A DNA stretch of 64,000 nt. Origin: Polyporus tsugae (Eukaryota > Basidiomycota > Agaricomycetes > Polyporales > Polyporaceae). Of this stretch, positions 60,225 to 64,000 are shown in pieces. A program made the position numbers and the translations under genes. Every line of letters starts with the position of its first letter. Position 1 is the stretch's first letter. The stretch covers positions 310,001-374,000 of the forward strand of contig JAHRBS010000002.1 in the NCBI GenBank assembly GCA_024305745.1. The letters run 5' to 3'. The notes below the pieces were generated by a model, which saw only the letters and a list, made by a program, of their open reading frames with translations, made no database searches and was not told the origin of the DNA.

Positions 60225-63200
60225 AGTGGTTGTGATGTCTCAAAGGCCGTAGGAGGCTCTGTCGACAATGGTAGGGTGCGCACAGAAGACGGACAGAGGT
60301 CGAGGACTGTACAGCAGGGTTCGTCACCGCACTCACTGATCACCTTCGGAGATGATTACGCCAGTAGCGGAGCTAGCGGGGTTGAACCTGCTTAGCTGAA
60401 AGGCGCAGTGAGAGTTTCACAGCCAGCCCAGCTCCGTTTCAGGTCCCGCCCTGCGCGCCAATATGAACCGAGTCGGCCATATGCGCGCCCACCGCCGACG
60501 CCCGCCGCCCCAAAAGCTTGTCCACGTCAGACCACCACCTCCGCACGAATATTCATACCTATCCAACAGCCGACGAACGCACCGACCCTTCGAACGTTTC
60601 GGACACCCGTCGCGATGCGGCTGTTTTAAACAAAATGATGACGCGCCCGCCATCTGTAACATTCCTATCATTATGTCGTCAGATTCCCAGTACGTGCAGA
60701 CCGCCGATCGCTATTCCATATTCACCACCTCGCCAACTCACTGCGCTAGCCTCCACATTTCCCAGATCAGCCGCGAGGACCCCGGTGCACAGCGCAGGCT
60801 GGGCAGACCAATTTGTCTGCCATCGCCAGTTCACGCGACCTGCGCTTAGTTGACAGTGAGAAGAGGGGCAGGCAGATCTGCGACTACGGAAGTCAAGCAG
60901 CCTCTGGCTCTGCTTCCCCGAAATCGCAATTCGCAGTCGCTCTGTGGCCGGACATACTAATCGTTGGCAGGGCCGACGGCCTTCCCATACCCTCTGACAG
61001 GTTCGCCACACGTGTGCACCCACACTAAGCAACTTGCTGCTTCCATAGCTCAAAACGACGGACCCGTGAATGCACCGTACCCGGCCAGCTAGGTGAATGA
61101 AACGTCTTGTCTACCAGGATGGGACCCGGATAGCTTGGGGGTTGCCTCGTTGTCGCGGCCGTCGGCCCGCACCCTTGGGCATTCTGGCAGGCCTGTTGCT
61201 TCGCCTGGGGCGACTCTGGCTCCTGGAATGCTGGACTGTCCTTCTTCAATGTCATCGCCGCTCCGGTCGCAGGCCTCTCGCCACTCGACTCAATCGGGAT
61301 CATTTCAAACCTTCAGTGGTTGCAATTGTGCCTCTCTCTTCCTGCTGCGAACACCTCCAGCGTTTCCCCCGGTTGATCGGTGAATTGTCGCTTTGTTGCA
61401 CTTTCGTCGATTTTCGGACACTTCTTCTCTCTGCAGCTGATGGTATCCGGTGCCTTCTCTCAGCTGCGCCGCCACCAGAGAGAACTCGCCACTGTTTCGA
61501 ACCTCCTGGCCACTCCTAACCCTCGGTCCGTCGACTTACCCGGCCCCTTCGAGGCAGTGCACACTCTGATTCGGGCACACGCTCGTCCTTACCAAGCGGG
61601 CTACGTCTGCCGCAGCCTCCCCCTCCCCTCATTGTCTCTGTCGCACTTTTTTGCGCTCTGGACGCTCCCCTCATGACTGCGGAGCATCCAGTCCTATGAT
61701 ATCTTGTGGCACAGAACTATAGAACACGTATCTCCGCTTCGGCGCCGATCGCCCCAAATGGGGCAATCCAACTCTATAACCTTGTGTGTACGCGCGCACA
61801 TTGAACCTTACCCACGGGCGGAGCACGGGCGATGTACGTTCCTGTCACTCGAACTTACCAGGGACGAGCATCATGGTCTGACCAAGAGCATGCCCTTAGG
61901 TTCTGTTTTGCGTCACCCCAAGCTCGAGTCGTCAGCATTGCGACATAGGGGGGGAGAGGGGATGTGACATCGCCTTTGCGATGGCCGATGGCCTCGACGC
62001 GGCTACGCAGCGACATGAAGTGCACGAGGTGCAGAATCGTACCTCGCCCTGTCACGTTTACGCAGGCCGTATGATGTCCGGACGCTCGTGTCCCGTACCC
62101 TCGTGCGGTGGGCTGGTCAGGCTCCGCAAAGTTCTGTCACAGACGCACGTACGCATACCGTCCTGCCAGGATCGTCTGTTTGTCCCCGTCCGGAAATGTT
62201 GGGAAACCAGGCACCGGTTGAGCGATTCCGGACAAGATGGCAGTCTCGGTCGCGCTCGGCTAGGCCTGTGTGGCAGCTCAAGGCATATCGCACCCGTCCA
62301 GGAAGATTGCGGAAGATCTTTGTGCACAACTATCTGCCTGCGTGTAGATGTTCCGAAGATTGGTACGCGTTTGACGCCGTGACATGTGTCGCACTCGATC
62401 GTCCCGGCGGATGAACAGCTCAAATTAATGGTTCGTAGGCGGAACAAACGCTCATCCCGACACGGAAATGAGGTGCGACTACGACCTGCCGACAAAATGA
62501 ACCGCTGTCTGTCGGTAGAAGGTTTAGAAAAACGGATGGAACACATGTACACCGCTAGATGTAGCCAGCTCATGCGTGTTTGATAGGATCCCCTCCCCCA
62601 ATTCCGTCACGAGCGACTTCCAAGGCTGGCCAATCGCTGGTGCTAGCCGCCAGCTCCATACATGCGTGCAAAGTTACGTGTTCATGTTCGTCAGGTGCTG
62701 CACCTCCCCACCCCGTCTGCCGGCAGATTAATATTGGGCTCAGGGTTCAAACGTTCAAGGTTCGACACTCGATATGCTTGTGAGATTTGGAGTCTCAGTC
62801 TCGTGAGGATCATAGGCCGAATGGGTTCGGTGAAAACGGCGAAATGAACCACATGCCCTAATGTGGGGCAACAGAATAAGTTAACCGTCCGGGCTTCCCA
62901 TGCGTAAAACTTGGCAACGGGGAGGCGGCTTTGAATGGATCAGCAGGCGTGACCCCCACTCTCCAAGTCTCGTGCAGTGCGCCAACTCGGAGCTCGAGAC
63001 ACGAGAGGATCTTCTCGCATTCATAAAAATATCTTACGCAAAGCCTGCGGCCAAGATCCGACTCGAGCCTCTCGCCCTGGCCTGGGAGCTCAGGCGCGCC
63101 GAAACAGACACGGACACTGACACATCGATGGAAGTGGGAAGCAAGCGTCGGCTGGGGATTGCCCGAATGTATGTCTCCCTGTCGTCAAGCCATTGTTCTG

Positions 63201-64000
63201 TTCAGTACAGGGTCAGTCCCTCTGCTAATATATAGCATCAGTACTTCCTGGTTCTCGTACGCCGGCACAACAAACATATGCGAAGCACTGACATCTAGCG
63301 TCGGTTGAATTTGTATTTCCGTCGGGCACAAGAACGGCAGTCCTACCAATCGACGCGTGCCCGATGTCAAGTCCAAAGAGTATGACCCCTCCCTGCACAG
63401 TGGGCCCTGTGATGCGGCGTACCCGTGGGCACGGGCACGAATACCGAGAGCGCTATCATTCATGAGCCGTGACTTGTCAGGGGACTGGAAGGAACATCGT
63501 CCCGCAATTCCGCGCAGGGTTTCGCAGCTCGCTGGACTAGAACTTCCCTCTCAGCGCCCACATTCCGATCCCGCTGACGCCCGAGAAGCCCTGCTCGTCG
63601 CCGTGTGCGCGTCAGGTGGCCACGTATGTTCATTAAGATAGGACCAGAAGACGCCTGCGTGGCGCCTTTCGGAAACCTTGCGAGGGTACAGTAGCATCAG
63701 CAATAAGGGCGTGAAGATGGCGCGCAATAGAACAGACTCGCCTTGTGCCCGAAGCGGAAAAGAGGCCGCATATCGAACGAACATCATCGCAGAGGAAGCC
63801 CAGCATGGAAGGGTCTCAATGCAAGACCAAGAAGGGCGAGGTGAGGTAGGACCCCTACAGCACCAGACTCATTGTCGACTCGCGTCCAGACGGCACGGCT
63901 TGGCCAGCTCTCTAACGCCGTGCTTGCGGCACGCGTCGGGCGCGTTCCCGACAGAGACAGAGAAGCACAGAGGGCGCCCACGCAGCCCACAAGGCGGGCG
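60225..64000. other. About 3.8 kb to the window end, no supported gene
   Basis: The left part should hold the promoter of the PH gene. A minus-strand frame of 171 codons (62058-62573) and shorter ones lack motifs or splice partners. No tRNA or repeat is recognised. Confidence 0.45.

Noticed and set aside
62058..62573. Minus-strand 171-codon frame near the right end
   Set aside because: Cys- and Arg-rich without zinc-finger spacing, and overlapped by open frames on the plus strand.
62735..62760. GGGTTCAAACG resembling a tRNA T loop
   Set aside because: No flanking paired T stem, acceptor stem or T-run terminator.

Overview
This window looks like genomic DNA of a filamentous basidiomycete, probably an Agaricomycete. 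The genes are GC-rich and cut by many short GT-AG introns (mostly 40-75 nt), with exons as short as 22 nt. The families fit too: F-box proteins with short leucine-rich tails, Zn2Cys6 regulators ending in -RPDWMR, tandem-PH proteins, and a Tf1/sushi-like chromodomain Ty3/gypsy element. I rebuilt gene models by hand from splice signals, and every complete multi-exon model listed with exon coordinates closes in frame.

Layout, left to right. The window opens with the 3' half of a tRNA gene (Leu-like). Next is a divergent pair: a SET-domain/TAD3 fusion gene on the minus strand and galactokinase on the plus strand. An old yellow enzyme gene with questionable splice sites follows. At 8.0-9.3 kb lies the first of two paralogues (minus strand) of an uncharacterised family marked by KPVIYL; the second is at 20.8-22.1 kb. 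A 6,993-bp LTR retrotransposon (9,791-16,783) with intact LTRs, a 5-bp target duplication and a stop-riddled pol sits between them. A small probably mitochondrial protein (19.5 kb), an unnamed minus-strand gene (22.4-22.9 kb), a WD40 protein (23.8-26.2 kb), an F-box protein (27.3-29.0 kb) and a type II Hsp40/DnaJ (33.1-35.2 kb) follow. Two paralogous Zn2Cys6 transcription factors on the minus strand (39.5-42.8 and 53.7-56.4 kb) flank about 10.9 kb with no recognised gene. The last clear gene is a tandem-PH-domain protein (58.4-60.2 kb); 60.2-64.0 kb shows nothing I can support.

The genes do not form one pathway. Galactokinase is not accompanied by GAL7 or GAL10, and no biosynthetic cluster is present. 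The most notable items are the single-gene joining of a SET domain to the structural subunit of the tRNA A34 deaminase, with a 40-nt intron whose retention would give SET alone; the duplicated KPVIYL family, whose N-terminus looks like a small beta-grasp-type domain; and a retroelement with signs of self-priming, a possible central polypurine tract and CpG-directed decay.
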